A DNA stretch of 64,000 bases from Flavobacterium galactosidilyticum. GTDB lineage: Bacteria; Bacteroidota; Bacteroidia; Flavobacteriales; Flavobacteriaceae. This document shows positions 32,651 to 41,778 of the stretch, piece by piece. A program made the translations under genes and the position numbers. The notes under the pieces were generated by a model. It was not told where the DNA came from, made no database searches, and was given only the letters and a program-made list of their open reading frames with translations. The DNA lies in assembly GCF_020911945.1 (NCBI RefSeq), contig NZ_CP087135.1, positions 434,001 through 498,000 on the forward strand, written 5' to 3'. Position 1 is the stretch's first letter, and the number at the start of each line of letters is the position of its first letter.

Positions 32651-35353
32651 TTACAAATTATATTTTAATGAGAAGATTATATACCTCGCCTGCACCGTAT
32701 ATTGTGAGGTTCGTGTAGCAAATTGACTAAAACTATCGTCATTTAACGACCTTGTATTCAAAAGATTGGTCCCGCTAACTTTGTATTCTAACTTGCTTCC
32801 TTTTTTTTGATAAATCAAACTTGCTGTCAAGAAATCGTACTCATTATCAACCGTTTTAGTATTGTTATAATAATGATAAAATTCATATTCAGTTACAAAT
32901 GAAAAACTTTTCAAGAAGAAATAATCCAATTTTGCAAAAGGTTTCTCCGTGTAAAAAGTAGTGTTATTGTAGTCGTTTTTAACAATGTTATACCCTAATT
33001 CAATATTAGGCAAGTTTTTATAATTTGTAGAAGCTTTCAAAGTATAGCTTTGCGTAAAACTCTCGTTTGTTGAAAAAATATTGTTTTGGATATTATTGAA
33101 CTTTGACCAATTCAAATTAGCACCTAACGAAGCTTTGTAATTCTTCAAGAACGAGCGTCCATAAGATCCGTTACCAGATAAAGTTTCATCAGCAAAATCA
33201 GAATTAAAAGGGGATGAAGTTTGATTTACACCATTAAAAATAGCTCTCGTTTTTATAGCATCCACTCTTTTAGAATAGGTAGCAAAAGCAGTAATATTTT
33301 CAAAATTGAACATATTGTATTTAAAATAACGCAATGAATGCACTTGTGAAGTAGCATTTTCTAAAAATCGATTTCCTTTTGTCAAACTGTTATAATTAGA
33401 AAATACAAATCCTTCAGTCAATTGATTGATATCCGTAAAACTGTTAGTATAAGAGAAATTATACGTTAATGTTTCTGCTTTTTTAATTTGATAAATAGCC
33501 AAAAAGTCTGGTAATGCCCTAAAGAAATTTTGACTATTACTAGTTGCTAACTGTTCATTAGTCATACTGTAACTATGCAGACTAACTCCTGGTGTAAAAG
33601 TAAACTTACCTGTTAAAATTTTATAATGCAATCCTAAAAATGTATCATTAAAATTATAATTCACATCATTTTTATTGGCAGCATCATTTAAATTATTAAC
33701 TGCTTCATTGTCTAAAATTTGATAAATGCTAGAATTAAAATTTTGATGTGAGTAGGTATTTCCTAAAGTTACATTAATATTACTTTTATTCGTCACCATA
33801 TAATAGTAATCGAGTTTAGCATCAATCTTATTCGTTTTCACAAAACGATTTTGATTGATGTTATTCCTATTCTGTCCTGAAATATAATCAGCTAAGTTGA
33901 AAGGTTGCGATTTTAAATTAGCATTATAAAAAGGATTTTCCTCTTGGTACAAATGCTGCATTTCAAATGCAAAAATATTCTTATCGCTCTGTGTGTAGTA
34001 CAAACTCAGGTTTTGATTAACAGAAATTGGATCTTGTTTTTTTGACGTATTAATATTTTCAGTAGCAGAGTTTCCTCCTACAATAGATTCTCTTAACAAT
34101 GAATTATTCTCGTCTTGCTTGGATAACTTAGTCAAAATATCATAATCAAATTGAAATCTTGTCGTTGGCTTATAACTAGAACTCAATTTGAATAATCCCA
34201 AGTTACTTTTTTGATTGGCAATTTCCTGACGATTTTCAGTAGAGAGAATCGCAGAAGAATTAGGTTGCAGAATATTAGTTTGTGATTTTGTTTCCAAATC
34301 AGTTAAAGAAGAAGATATTATTCCGAAACCACTAAGCGACCATGCTTTATTTACATTATAAGAGAAATTAGTTGCCCCAAATTTTGTCTCGATTTCTTTA
34401 GCACGGTTGTTTCTTAAAAGCGAAATTCCTAAATCATTAGACGAAACATTAAAACTAGATCCGCCTTTTTGCCCCACTCCTCTAAAACCACCCGTAAATT
34501 TAAAATAGTCTTGAACTGTCAATGGTAATTCACCAATATTATTAAAATTAGTGATTAGATTGAGACTGTATCTTGGGTTATAATAAAATAGTTTTGGATT
34601 AATTAAATACCTACTTTCCTTGTGCGCTACTCCAATTCCTGCAGTCATATCACCAAACCAGAAGTTTTTCTTTCCTGATTTCAGTTTAATATTCATCGCA
34701 AGATTATCTTGGTTGTTTTCAACTCCTTTTAGCGCACCTATTTCGCTGTAATTTCTAAGAACTTGAATTTTATCAATGGCATCTGCTGGAATATTTTTTA
34801 CTCCTAGTTTTGTATCGCCATCAAAGAAATCTTTGCCTTCTACCATCAGTTTCTGGACTTTTTTCCCTTCTACTTCTATTTCTCCATCAGCATTAACCTC
34901 AACTCCTGGTAATTTTTTTAGGATATCTTCTAGTTTTCGTTCTGTTCCTGATTTGAAAGAATCAGCATTATAAACTATTGTATCTCCTTTTATCGAGACT
35001 GGCATTTCTCTTACAATTTCAACACCTTCCAGTTCGATTCCACCTTCTTCCATGGCAATATTCTTAGTAGTATTTTCTAAACCAGTAGTAAAGTCAAGCT
35101 CTTTATTCTGCATTCCTAAAAAACTAATTTTAAGACTATAAGCTGTATTTGGTTTCAACGTCAGCGAATACTTCCCCTTGTCATTTGTTATAGCATAGGA
35201 ATCCATTGCTTTAGTAGCTTTATTAATAGCCATTACATTAGCCATTTCCAGCCCACTTGATTTGGAATCAGTAATAACACCATCTAATTTAATAGATTGA
35301 GCAAAGGAAATTGAAGTGATAAAAAACAAGAAAAAAAGTATTGATGCTTTCAT
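32651..35353 (-). CDS. TonB-dependent receptor-like outer-membrane protein
   Basis: A large outer-membrane barrel of 900 residues. It has a signal peptide (MKASILFFLFF..., cleaved after SFAQ), a carboxypeptidase-like regulatory beta-sandwich (about 20-100, SIKLDGVITDSKSSGLEMANV), a plug-like domain with VEGKKVQKLMVEGKDFF and IPADAIDKIQVLRNYSE (about 125-215), then some 680 residues of barrel strands ending YIIFSLKYNL. I take the ATG at 35353, two codons inside the longest frame, which begins with TTG. Such proteins are usually annotated as TonB-dependent receptors or outer-membrane beta-barrel family; the ligand is unknown. It follows a GLPGLI gene by 54 bp. Confidence 0.85.
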   Translation of the reverse strand: MKASILFFLFFITSISFAQSIKLDGVITDSKSSGLEMANVMAINKATKAMDSYAITNDKGKYSLTLKPNTAYSLKISFLGMQNKELDFTTGLENTTKNIAMEEGGIELEGVEIVREMPVSIKGDTIVYNADSFKSGTERKLEDILKKLPGVEVNADGEIEVEGKKVQKLMVEGKDFFDGDTKLGVKNIPADAIDKIQVLRNYSEIGALKGVENNQDNLAMNIKLKSGKKNFWFGDMTAGIGVAHKESRYLINPKLFYYNPRYSLNLITNFNNIGELPLTVQDYFKFTGGFRGVGQKGGSSFNVSSNDLGISLLRNNRAKEIETKFGATNFSYNVNKAWSLSGFGIISSSLTDLETKSQTNILQPNSSAILSTENRQEIANQKSNLGLFKLSSSYKPTTRFQFDYDILTKLSKQDENNSLLRESIVGGNSATENINTSKKQDPISVNQNLSLYYTQSDKNIFAFEMQHLYQEENPFYNANLKSQPFNLADYISGQNRNNINQNRFVKTNKIDAKLDYYYMVTNKSNINVTLGNTYSHQNFNSSIYQILDNEAVNNLNDAANKNDVNYNFNDTFLGLHYKILTGKFTFTPGVSLHSYSMTNEQLATSNSQNFFRALPDFLAIYQIKKAETLTYNFSYTNSFTDINQLTEGFVFSNYNSLTKGNRFLENATSQVHSLRYFKYNMFNFENITAFATYSKRVDAIKTRAIFNGVNQTSSPFNSDFADETLSGNGSYGRSFLKNYKASLGANLNWSKFNNIQNNIFSTNESFTQSYTLKASTNYKNLPNIELGYNIVKNDYNNTTFYTEKPFAKLDYFFLKSFSFVTEYEFYHYYNNTKTVDNEYDFLTASLIYQKKGSKLEYKVSGTNLLNTRSLNDDSFSQFATRTSQYTVQARYIIFSLKYNL

Positions 35354-35407
35354 TTGCAAATCGTAGGAGTAAATTATTTAATAGTTTATAAATAGATGTC
35401 TTATTTT

Positions 35408-36298
35408 TTAACCACCAATTCTAAATCCACCATTTCCACGACCTTGTCCTTGATTCATTTGTCTAAATTCTTCCATCTTTTTTATGACAGTTTCATCAAA
35501 CTCTTTTTGAGTTATTACTTTGCCTTTTGAAGGAGCTTTAATCACCGCTTTTTCCTTTGGATTCATAACTACTTTCGAACACAAAATAATAGTTTTACCA
35601 TCATTTACTTCCAATATCAAACCAGGTAATCCCCAATAATTTTCAGGACCTTGGTTTACTGGAATTTCAGGAGTGTACCAAGCCGTAATAGTAGTTTCTT
35701 TAGGCATTTCTAGACTATCTAATAAGTTAGTTTTCTTAGCTGCGTCAGTTGGTTTAACCGCTTTATCATCTTCTTTTTTTGGTGCTAAATTTCTAAAATC
35801 AGTTTTGTTGACTGGTACAATTGCAGTTGCTTTGAAGCAGTTATATCCACCAATTACTCTAGTCTCGCCTTCCATTTTCCATTTAAGATTAGGCAACGAG
35901 TCTTTTACTAAAAATTCTTTTCCCATAAAATCCTTATCTACAGTATACGACTTTTCTTTTACATTTTTATAAAAAGTTCCGCCACCACCAGTCATAGAAG
36001 ACATCATCATTCTCATCCCATTACCTCCTTGACTTGGGCTATCTAATTTTTCTTGTTCTTTGTATATAGAAGCAGATTTATCAAAATTAAGAATGAATGT
36101 TTTTTCAAACATACTTTTCATACCTTCCTCTATCCTTTTTTGCATATCAGGAGTCATATTCTTGTTCCCTTCCATACGTTTTTTAAAATCAGCAGTGCTC
36201 GTTTTAGTTTCATAAACGGCCATTCCCTGAAATTCTTGAGCCTGAATTCCAAGACAAAAAGTGAACATCAAAATTGTTGTGAAAAATATTTTATACAT
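35408..36298 (-). CDS. GLPGLI family protein
   Basis: An exported 296-residue protein of the GLPGLI family (Bacteroidota only, function unknown). The naming motif GLPGLI is at 223-228 within NYWGLPGLILEVNDG, and WKMEGETRVIGGYNCFKA is the usual second landmark. A signal peptide ends at about residue 21 (GIQAQ). The C-terminus is Gly/Arg-rich (GQGRGNGGFRIGG). It precedes the TonB-type barrel gene on the same strand, a pairing often seen in Flavobacterium, which suggests a joint envelope role. Confidence 0.88.
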   Translation of the reverse strand: MYKIFFTTILMFTFCLGIQAQEFQGMAVYETKTSTADFKKRMEGNKNMTPDMQKRIEEGMKSMFEKTFILNFDKSASIYKEQEKLDSPSQGGNGMRMMMSSMTGGGGTFYKNVKEKSYTVDKDFMGKEFLVKDSLPNLKWKMEGETRVIGGYNCFKATAIVPVNKTDFRNLAPKKEDDKAVKPTDAAKKTNLLDSLEMPKETTITAWYTPEIPVNQGPENYWGLPGLILEVNDGKTIILCSKVVMNPKEKAVIKAPSKGKVITQKEFDETVIKKMEEFRQMNQGQGRGNGGFRIGG

Positions 36299-36409
36299 AC
36301 TATTGGTTTTTAATAAATTAGACTGAACAACATCATAATTGTTACAAGTTGTTTGTTAAAAAAGTAAGACAGTTGTATTCGTTCATGGTTTAATTGTAAT
36401 TTCGCTTTT

Positions 36410-37201
36410 ATGAAGAATTTTTTAACAATACTCTTTATCGCTTTGTTCCAAATTGCTGATAGTCAAAATCGCGATTTATCTGTAGTTAAATTGGGTACAC
36501 TATCTTTTGATAGTGATCAATTTTTAGGATATGACGCTTTTGGTTTTTATTATACTATAAAGAACAATGTATTCTCTAAAATTAGCTCTCGTGAGGTTTT
36601 AGAATATAAAAATGTATCACTAGGTAAAATTACTAAAACCGACCTACGGAACCCGTTAAAGATTGTTTTATTTTACGAAAATTTTAATTCTATTATTTTA
36701 TTAGACAATAAGTTAAACGAGATAAGGAATGTCAATTTTTCTGAAAACAGTATTCCTTTAATTGCTACAGCCGTTGGGTTATCATCACAAAATCAGTTGT
36801 GGATTTACAACAGTATGAATCAACAATTGGGACTATATGATTATATAAAAAATGAATACAAAGCGATAACTGTTCCATTTACTGATACAATAAAATACTA
36901 TACTTCAGATTTCAATCACTTTCAATGGATTGATGTAAAAAATAACTGGTACTCGTGTGATATTTTTGGAAAAATAACTTTTAAAGGACTTATTCCCGAC
37001 TTTGATTTACTCGAAATCTGTTCTGAGAATCAGTATATTTATTTAAAATCAGGCACTTTGATGCTGCAAGACTTAGAAAAAGATAAAAACTATGAAATAA
37101 AAATTTCAGAAAAAACGTTTGTAAAATTCTATTACAAGGACCAAATTTTATCTATTTTTACAAAAGAAGTAATTACAAATTATAAAATCGTAACACCATA
37201 A
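36410..37201 (+). CDS. Exported hypothetical protein
   Basis: A 263-residue protein with a signal peptide (MKNFLTILFIALFQIADSQ). The rest has repeated short hydrophobic-polar strands (DNKLNEIRNVNFSENSIPLIA, LGLYDYIKNEYKAITVPF), as in a beta-propeller, but no motif that I can name. The stop codon overlaps the ATG of the deoxynucleoside kinase gene by one base, so the two genes are translated from one transcript. No functional link is evident. Confidence 0.75.
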   Translation: MKNFLTILFIALFQIADSQNRDLSVVKLGTLSFDSDQFLGYDAFGFYYTIKNNVFSKISSREVLEYKNVSLGKITKTDLRNPLKIVLFYENFNSIILLDNKLNEIRNVNFSENSIPLIATAVGLSSQNQLWIYNSMNQQLGLYDYIKNEYKAITVPFTDTIKYYTSDFNHFQWIDVKNNWYSCDIFGKITFKGLIPDFDLLEICSENQYIYLKSGTLMLQDLEKDKNYEIKISEKTFVKFYYKDQILSIFTKEVITNYKIVTP

Positions 37202-37815
37202 TGCACATAGCAATAGCAGGAAATATAGGATCTGGAAAAACAACTTTAACCCGTTTACTAGCAAAACATTTCAAATGGGAACCCCATTTTGAGGATGTGG
37301 TTGACAATCCTTACTTAGATGATTTTTATCATCAAATGGAACGTTGGTCTTTTAATTTGCAAATTTATTTCTTGAATAGTCGTTTTCGTCAAGTGATGCA
37401 AATTCGCGAAAGCGGCAAGAAAATAGTACAAGACCGAACTATTTATGAGGATGCTCATATTTTTGCGCCTAACCTTTATGCAATGGGCTTGATGACCAAT
37501 CGTGACTTCCAGAATTATTCTTCTCTGTTTGAACTAATGGAATCTACAGTTAAAGCTCCTGATTTACTTATTTATTTAAGAAGCTCTATTCCTAATTTAG
37601 TGGGACAAATACACAAGCGCGGACGTGAATATGAAAATTCTATTTCGATCGAATATTTAAGCCGTTTGAACGAAAGATACGAAGGTTGGATTCAGACGTA
37701 TGACAAAGGAAAATTAATGATTATCGATGTAGATAACATCAATTTTGTAGACAGCCAGGAAGATTTAGGAAATATCATCAATAGAATTGACGCAGAATTA
37801 AACGGATTGTTTTAA
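37201..37815 (+). CDS. Deoxynucleoside kinase
   Basis: Phosphorylates deoxynucleosides for salvage. The 204-residue P-loop protein has GNIGSGKTT (7-15), the DRTIYED motif (about 78-84) and the LID arginines in IHKRGREYE, matching the dCK/dGK/dAK family. Substrate preference cannot be read from the sequence. It is translationally coupled to the upstream exported protein and ends at a bidirectional terminator. Confidence 0.9.
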   Translation: MHIAIAGNIGSGKTTLTRLLAKHFKWEPHFEDVVDNPYLDDFYHQMERWSFNLQIYFLNSRFRQVMQIRESGKKIVQDRTIYEDAHIFAPNLYAMGLMTNRDFQNYSSLFELMESTVKAPDLLIYLRSSIPNLVGQIHKRGREYENSISIEYLSRLNERYEGWIQTYDKGKLMIIDVDNINFVDSQEDLGNIINRIDAELNGLF

Positions 37816-37901
37816 ATCTTTTCTGCGGCCCTCTAGTTGCTTTGTTCTTTGCAAAGTCAGTGAGAGAATGTAACTACATTTACAGAAATGCTAAATATAA
37901 A

Positions 37902-37940
37902 AATGCCCCACTACTAATTTTTAGAGTGAGGCATTTTTTT
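37902..37940. terminator. Bidirectional terminator between dNK and hppA
   Basis: AATGCCCCACT (37902-37912) pairs with AGTGAGGCATT (37925-37935), one mismatch, with T-runs on both strands. It serves the convergent kinase and pyrophosphatase genes. Confidence 0.85.
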
Positions 37941-37969
37941 ATCAACCTTTGTCAAAAGTAATTTCTACT

Positions 37970-40327
37970 TTATTTCAAAGCATCAATTTTAGCTTGAACT
38001 TCTTCATCAGTTCCTTCGAATTTCTGAACGTCTTCCTTGCCGTTTATAACCGTTTTGACTGTTGCGGTTACTTTACCATCAATATTTGATTTTTCGATAG
38101 AAACCTCTTTAGAACTGATTTCAGTCGCAACACGTTCTTCAGTTATCGTATGACTTCCTTCTCCTAAAATGGGAGCAATTACTAATCCAATTAAACAAGT
38201 TAACTTAATCAAGATATTCATAGATGGTCCAGAAGTATCTTTAAATGGATCACCAACAGTATCACCAGTTACCGCCGCTTTATGCGCATCCGAACCTTTA
38301 TACGTCATTTCACCATTAATCATAACTCCCGCTTCAAAAGATTTTTTAGCATTATCCCAAGCGCCACCGGCATTGTTTTGAAAAACAGCCCAAAGTACTC
38401 CTGAAACAGTAACTCCTGCCATATAACCACCTAACATTTCAGCAATTAATTGGTTATTATCACCATAAACTAATTTGCCAAGCAATACAATCGCAATAGG
38501 AAAACCAATTGTTAAAACTCCTGGTAGCATCATTTCGCGCAAAGCGGCTTTAGTAGAAATATCAACACATTTCGCATATTCTGGTTTTCCAGTTCCCTCC
38601 ATAATTCCTGGAATCTCTCTGAACTGACGGCGTACTTCATAAACCATATCCATAGCAGCTTTTCCAACAGAATTCATAGCCAAAGCCGAGAAAACTACCG
38701 GTATCATTCCACCCACAAACAACATGGCCAAAACAGGTGCTTTAAAAATATTGATTCCGTCAATTCCTGTAAAAGTAACATAAGCTGCAAATAAAGCTAG
38801 TGAAGTTAATGCTGCCGAAGCAATTGCAAATCCTTTTCCAGTTGCTGCAGTTGTATTACCAACTGAATCCAAAATATCAGTTCTAGTACGAACTTCTTTT
38901 GGCAGTTCACTCATCTCAGCAATTCCACCAGCGTTATCTGATATTGGCCCAAACGCATCAATTGCCAATTGCATGGCCGTAGTTGCCATCATCGCTGAAG
39001 CTGCCAAAGCCACACCATAAAATCCTGCAAATGCATACGAAGTCCAGATTGCTGCAGCAAATAATAAAACCGTCGGAAAAGTCGATATCATTCCTGTTGC
39101 CAAACCTGCAATAACATTGGTTCCCGCACCAGTTGATGATTTTTGTACAATAGCCATAACAGGTTTTGTACCCAATCCCGTGTAATATTCCGTAACAGAT
39201 GAGATTACGGCTCCAACTACTAATCCAACTATTGTTGCATAGAAAACACGCATGGATGAAATTTCTCTAGTACCTTCGCCAAAGAAATCCATTTTCATTG
39301 CAGTTGGTAACATATACTGAACCAAGAAAAAACAAGCTATAGCAGTTAATATAATAGAAACCCAATTTCCAATGTTTAACGCTTTTTGAACCTGCGCTTC
39401 TTTAGCATTTTCATCTGTGATTTTCACTAACATTGTTCCTATAATCGAGAATAAAATTCCAAAACCAGCAATCGCCATTGGCAATAAAATAGGTCCAATT
39501 CCGCCAAAAGCATCTTGAATATTTCCTCCCATATCTTTAATAACATAATTCCCAAGAACCATCGCTGCTAATACTGTTGCTACATACGAACCAAATAAAT
39601 CGGCACCCATTCCGGCAACATCGCCCACATTATCTCCTACGTTATCTGCAATTGTAGCAGGATTACGAGGATCATCTTCAGGAATTCCAGCTTCTACTTT
39701 ACCCACTAGATCCGCACCAACATCGGCAGCTTTAGTATAAATACCACCACCAACTCTAGCAAACAAAGCAATAGATTCAGCTCCTAGCGAAAAACCGGCT
39801 AAAGTTTCTAAAACAATAGTCATATCTTCAGTAGAAGTCCAAACGCCATTCATAAAAAAGTGAAAGAAGAATATAAAGAAAGTCGTTAGTCCTAAAACAG
39901 CTAAACCGGCAACTCCTAATCCCATAACTGTTCCACCACCAAAAGAAACTTTTAGTGCCTGTGGCAAACTAGTACGAGCGGCTTGAGTTGTTCTAACATT
40001 TGTTTTTGTTGCTATTTTCATCCCCATATTCCCAGCCAAAGCAGAAAAAAATGCACCAAAAATAAAAGCAACAACTATTAATATATGCGTAGTAGGAACA
40101 ATAAACGAAATACCAGCTAAAACGACACTAGCTCCTATTACAAAAAAAGTTAACAATCTGTATTCTGCTTTTAGGAAAGCCAATGCTCCCTCGTAAATGT
40201 AATCTGAAATCTCTTTCATCTTACCATCTCCGGGATCTTGTTTTAAAACCCAAGATCTTTTGGCAAACATAAATGCTAGTCCAATAAATGCCATAGCAAT
40301 TGGCAGGTAAATCATTATTGTATTCAT
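37970..40327 (-). CDS. hppA: Membrane-bound ion-pumping pyrophosphatase
   Basis: Couples pyrophosphate hydrolysis to Na+ or H+ export. The 785-residue protein has about 16 transmembrane segments and the catalytic acidic motifs [19 protein letters not shown] and [17 protein letters not shown]. The K+ site reads [10 protein letters not shown]; Ala at the position where K+-independent enzymes carry Lys indicates a K+-dependent enzyme. The last 50 residues are a charged tail. I use the ATG at 40327 because the longest frame (from 40390) adds 21 residues overlapping the ppa terminator. It lies behind the soluble pyrophosphatase gene but is separated from it by a terminator. Confidence 0.93.
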   Translation of the reverse strand: MNTIMIYLPIAMAFIGLAFMFAKRSWVLKQDPGDGKMKEISDYIYEGALAFLKAEYRLLTFFVIGASVVLAGISFIVPTTHILIVVAFIFGAFFSALAGNMGMKIATKTNVRTTQAARTSLPQALKVSFGGGTVMGLGVAGLAVLGLTTFFIFFFHFFMNGVWTSTEDMTIVLETLAGFSLGAESIALFARVGGGIYTKAADVGADLVGKVEAGIPEDDPRNPATIADNVGDNVGDVAGMGADLFGSYVATVLAAMVLGNYVIKDMGGNIQDAFGGIGPILLPMAIAGFGILFSIIGTMLVKITDENAKEAQVQKALNIGNWVSIILTAIACFFLVQYMLPTAMKMDFFGEGTREISSMRVFYATIVGLVVGAVISSVTEYYTGLGTKPVMAIVQKSSTGAGTNVIAGLATGMISTFPTVLLFAAAIWTSYAFAGFYGVALAASAMMATTAMQLAIDAFGPISDNAGGIAEMSELPKEVRTRTDILDSVGNTTAATGKGFAIASAALTSLALFAAYVTFTGIDGINIFKAPVLAMLFVGGMIPVVFSALAMNSVGKAAMDMVYEVRRQFREIPGIMEGTGKPEYAKCVDISTKAALREMMLPGVLTIGFPIAIVLLGKLVYGDNNQLIAEMLGGYMAGVTVSGVLWAVFQNNAGGAWDNAKKSFEAGVMINGEMTYKGSDAHKAAVTGDTVGDPFKDTSGPSMNILIKLTCLIGLVIAPILGEGSHTITEERVATEISSKEVSIEKSNIDGKVTATVKTVINGKEDVQKFEGTDEEVQAKIDALK

Positions 40328-40385
40328 AACTGTGGTTTGGTTTTTGGTTAAATTAATAATGTAACTTAACGAAAATAAACAAAAA

Positions 40386-40417
40386 AGCAATACTCTTAAC
40401 GGAGTATTGCTTTTTTT
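40386..40417. terminator. Terminator between ppa and hppA
   Basis: AGCAATACTC (40386-40395) and GAGTATTGCT (40402-40411) form a perfect hairpin with T-runs on both strands; on the minus strand it ends ppa 26 bases after the stop. Confidence 0.88.
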
Positions 40418-40436
40418 ATAAAAATTATGAAATTAT

Positions 40437-40967
40437 TTATCTAATGCTAAATAACCCTTCTGGCTTGTTTTCAATTTGATTGAAACGCTCTGTACATTTT
40501 TTTATGATATCATAAGCTTCAGTAACATCTCCCCAACCACCTACATCTACGCTTTTGTTTTCAAGATCTTTATACACTTGGAAAAAGTGCTCAATTTCTT
40601 TTAATAAATGCGGATTCATGTCTGATAAATCATTCAATGAGTTCCAAATTGGATCTGAAACTGGCACGCAAATTACTTTTTCATCTGGTCCTTTATCATC
40701 CGCCATATGGAAAACACCAATTGGTTTAACTTCCATAACACATCCTGGAAAAGTAGGCTCGTTTACTAATACCAATACATCTAATGGATCACCATCTAAA
40801 GCTAATGTTTCAGGAATAAATCCGTAATCAGCTGGATACATCATGGAAGAGAACAACATTCTATCAAAACGCATTCTTTTTATTTCAAAATCATATTCGT
40901 ATTTATTTCTACTTCCTCTAGGTATTTCGATTAAAACATCGAACGTAGTTATTTTATCTGCAGTCAT
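40437..40967 (-). CDS. ppa: Soluble inorganic pyrophosphatase, family I
   Basis: Hydrolyses pyrophosphate in the cytoplasm. The 176-residue protein has the signature DGDPLD with D58, D60 and D63, and IPRGSRNKYEYD at the N-terminus. Together with the neighbouring membrane pyrophosphatase the cell has both a wasteful and an energy-conserving way to remove pyrophosphate. ATG at 40967. Confidence 0.95.
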   Translation of the reverse strand: MTADKITTFDVLIEIPRGSRNKYEYDFEIKRMRFDRMLFSSMMYPADYGFIPETLALDGDPLDVLVLVNEPTFPGCVMEVKPIGVFHMADDKGPDEKVICVPVSDPIWNSLNDLSDMNPHLLKEIEHFFQVYKDLENKSVDVGGWGDVTEAYDIIKKCTERFNQIENKPEGLFSIR

Positions 40968-41077
40968 CTTAATTATTTCTTTTTCTATATTTATGGGTGC
41001 AAAAGTAAGGAATTTATATATTTTTTACAATAAAATTATTTCTGCACTATATTGCTTATATTTCATGAGATCGCAGT

Positions 41078-41680
41078 TTAGTAAACTACCCTCCTATTTC
41101 GTTTTTTCAAATAATAATGCCATAAAAGATAGGTTGCATACGAACGATAAGGGCTCCATTTTTGAGCATATCTACCCATAGTATCCTTATCATGAATACC
41201 TATTAATTCTTTAATCGTATTTACCACTGCAATATCACCTAATGGCAATAAATCTGGTGCTTGGAGACAAAACATTAAATATATATCTATCGTCCAGTTT
41301 CCTATTCCCTTGACTTTTATTAGTTCATCACGAACTTCTTGTGCGCTTTTGAATGGCAAACTTTCTAAATCAAGTTCTTTATTTAAAAGAGCTTTCGCCA
41401 AAGCTTTTATATAAGACGTTTTTTGACGGCTTACCCCAAAGGCTCTATAATCCTCATCTGACACGTGAAGTAAAGTTTCTGGATTTATATCTTTCTGACT
41501 CGCTTTTATTTTCAAAAAAGTGGCTTTGGCAGAATCTATCGAAACTTGTTGTTCTAAAATCAGCAAAACTAAAGTCTCAAATCCTTGTGGTCTAAACGGA
41601 ATAGCTGGAAGCCCATATTGCTCAATGATTGTCTTGAAAATGCTATCTTTTCCCGAGATATAATCAAATGCTTCTTGCAT
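41078..41680 (-). CDS. HhH-GPD DNA glycosylase (3-methyladenine type)
   Basis: A base-excision repair glycosylase of 200 residues, resembling AlkA/MAG without the N-terminal AlkA domain. The helix-hairpin-helix reads VKGIGNWT (123-130) and the catalytic Asp is D149 in LLPLGDIAV. There is no 4Fe-4S cysteine cluster, so it is not of the EndoIII/MutY group. It lies just downstream of the DUF5686 gene, separated by a palindromic repeat. Confidence 0.85.
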   Translation of the reverse strand: MQEAFDYISGKDSIFKTIIEQYGLPAIPFRPQGFETLVLLILEQQVSIDSAKATFLKIKASQKDINPETLLHVSDEDYRAFGVSRQKTSYIKALAKALLNKELDLESLPFKSAQEVRDELIKVKGIGNWTIDIYLMFCLQAPDLLPLGDIAVVNTIKELIGIHDKDTMGRYAQKWSPYRSYATYLLWHYYLKKRNRRVVY

Positions 41681-41693
41681 ACTCTATTTTTTT

Positions 41694-41778
41694 TAGCCCG
41701 GATAGAAGCGGCATCCCACGCTGTATTGCGAGGAACTAAGCAATACAGTGTGGATATAGCGGAAAGCCGGATTAGCTC
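41694..41778 (+). repeat. About 80-bp palindromic intergenic repeat, copy B
   Basis: Starts TAGCCCGGATAGAAGCGGCA and ends AAGCCGGATTAGCTCC. The core hairpin is CACGCTGTATTGC (41717-41729) with GCAATACAGTGTG (41740-41752). It reaches up to the stop codon of the DUF5686 gene. Same family as 11946-12023 and 45485-45564. Confidence 0.75.

Noticed and set aside
40328..40390. 21-residue extension of the membrane pyrophosphatase
   Set aside because: It overlaps the ppa terminator, and the ATG at 40327 gives the usual start before the first transmembrane helix.
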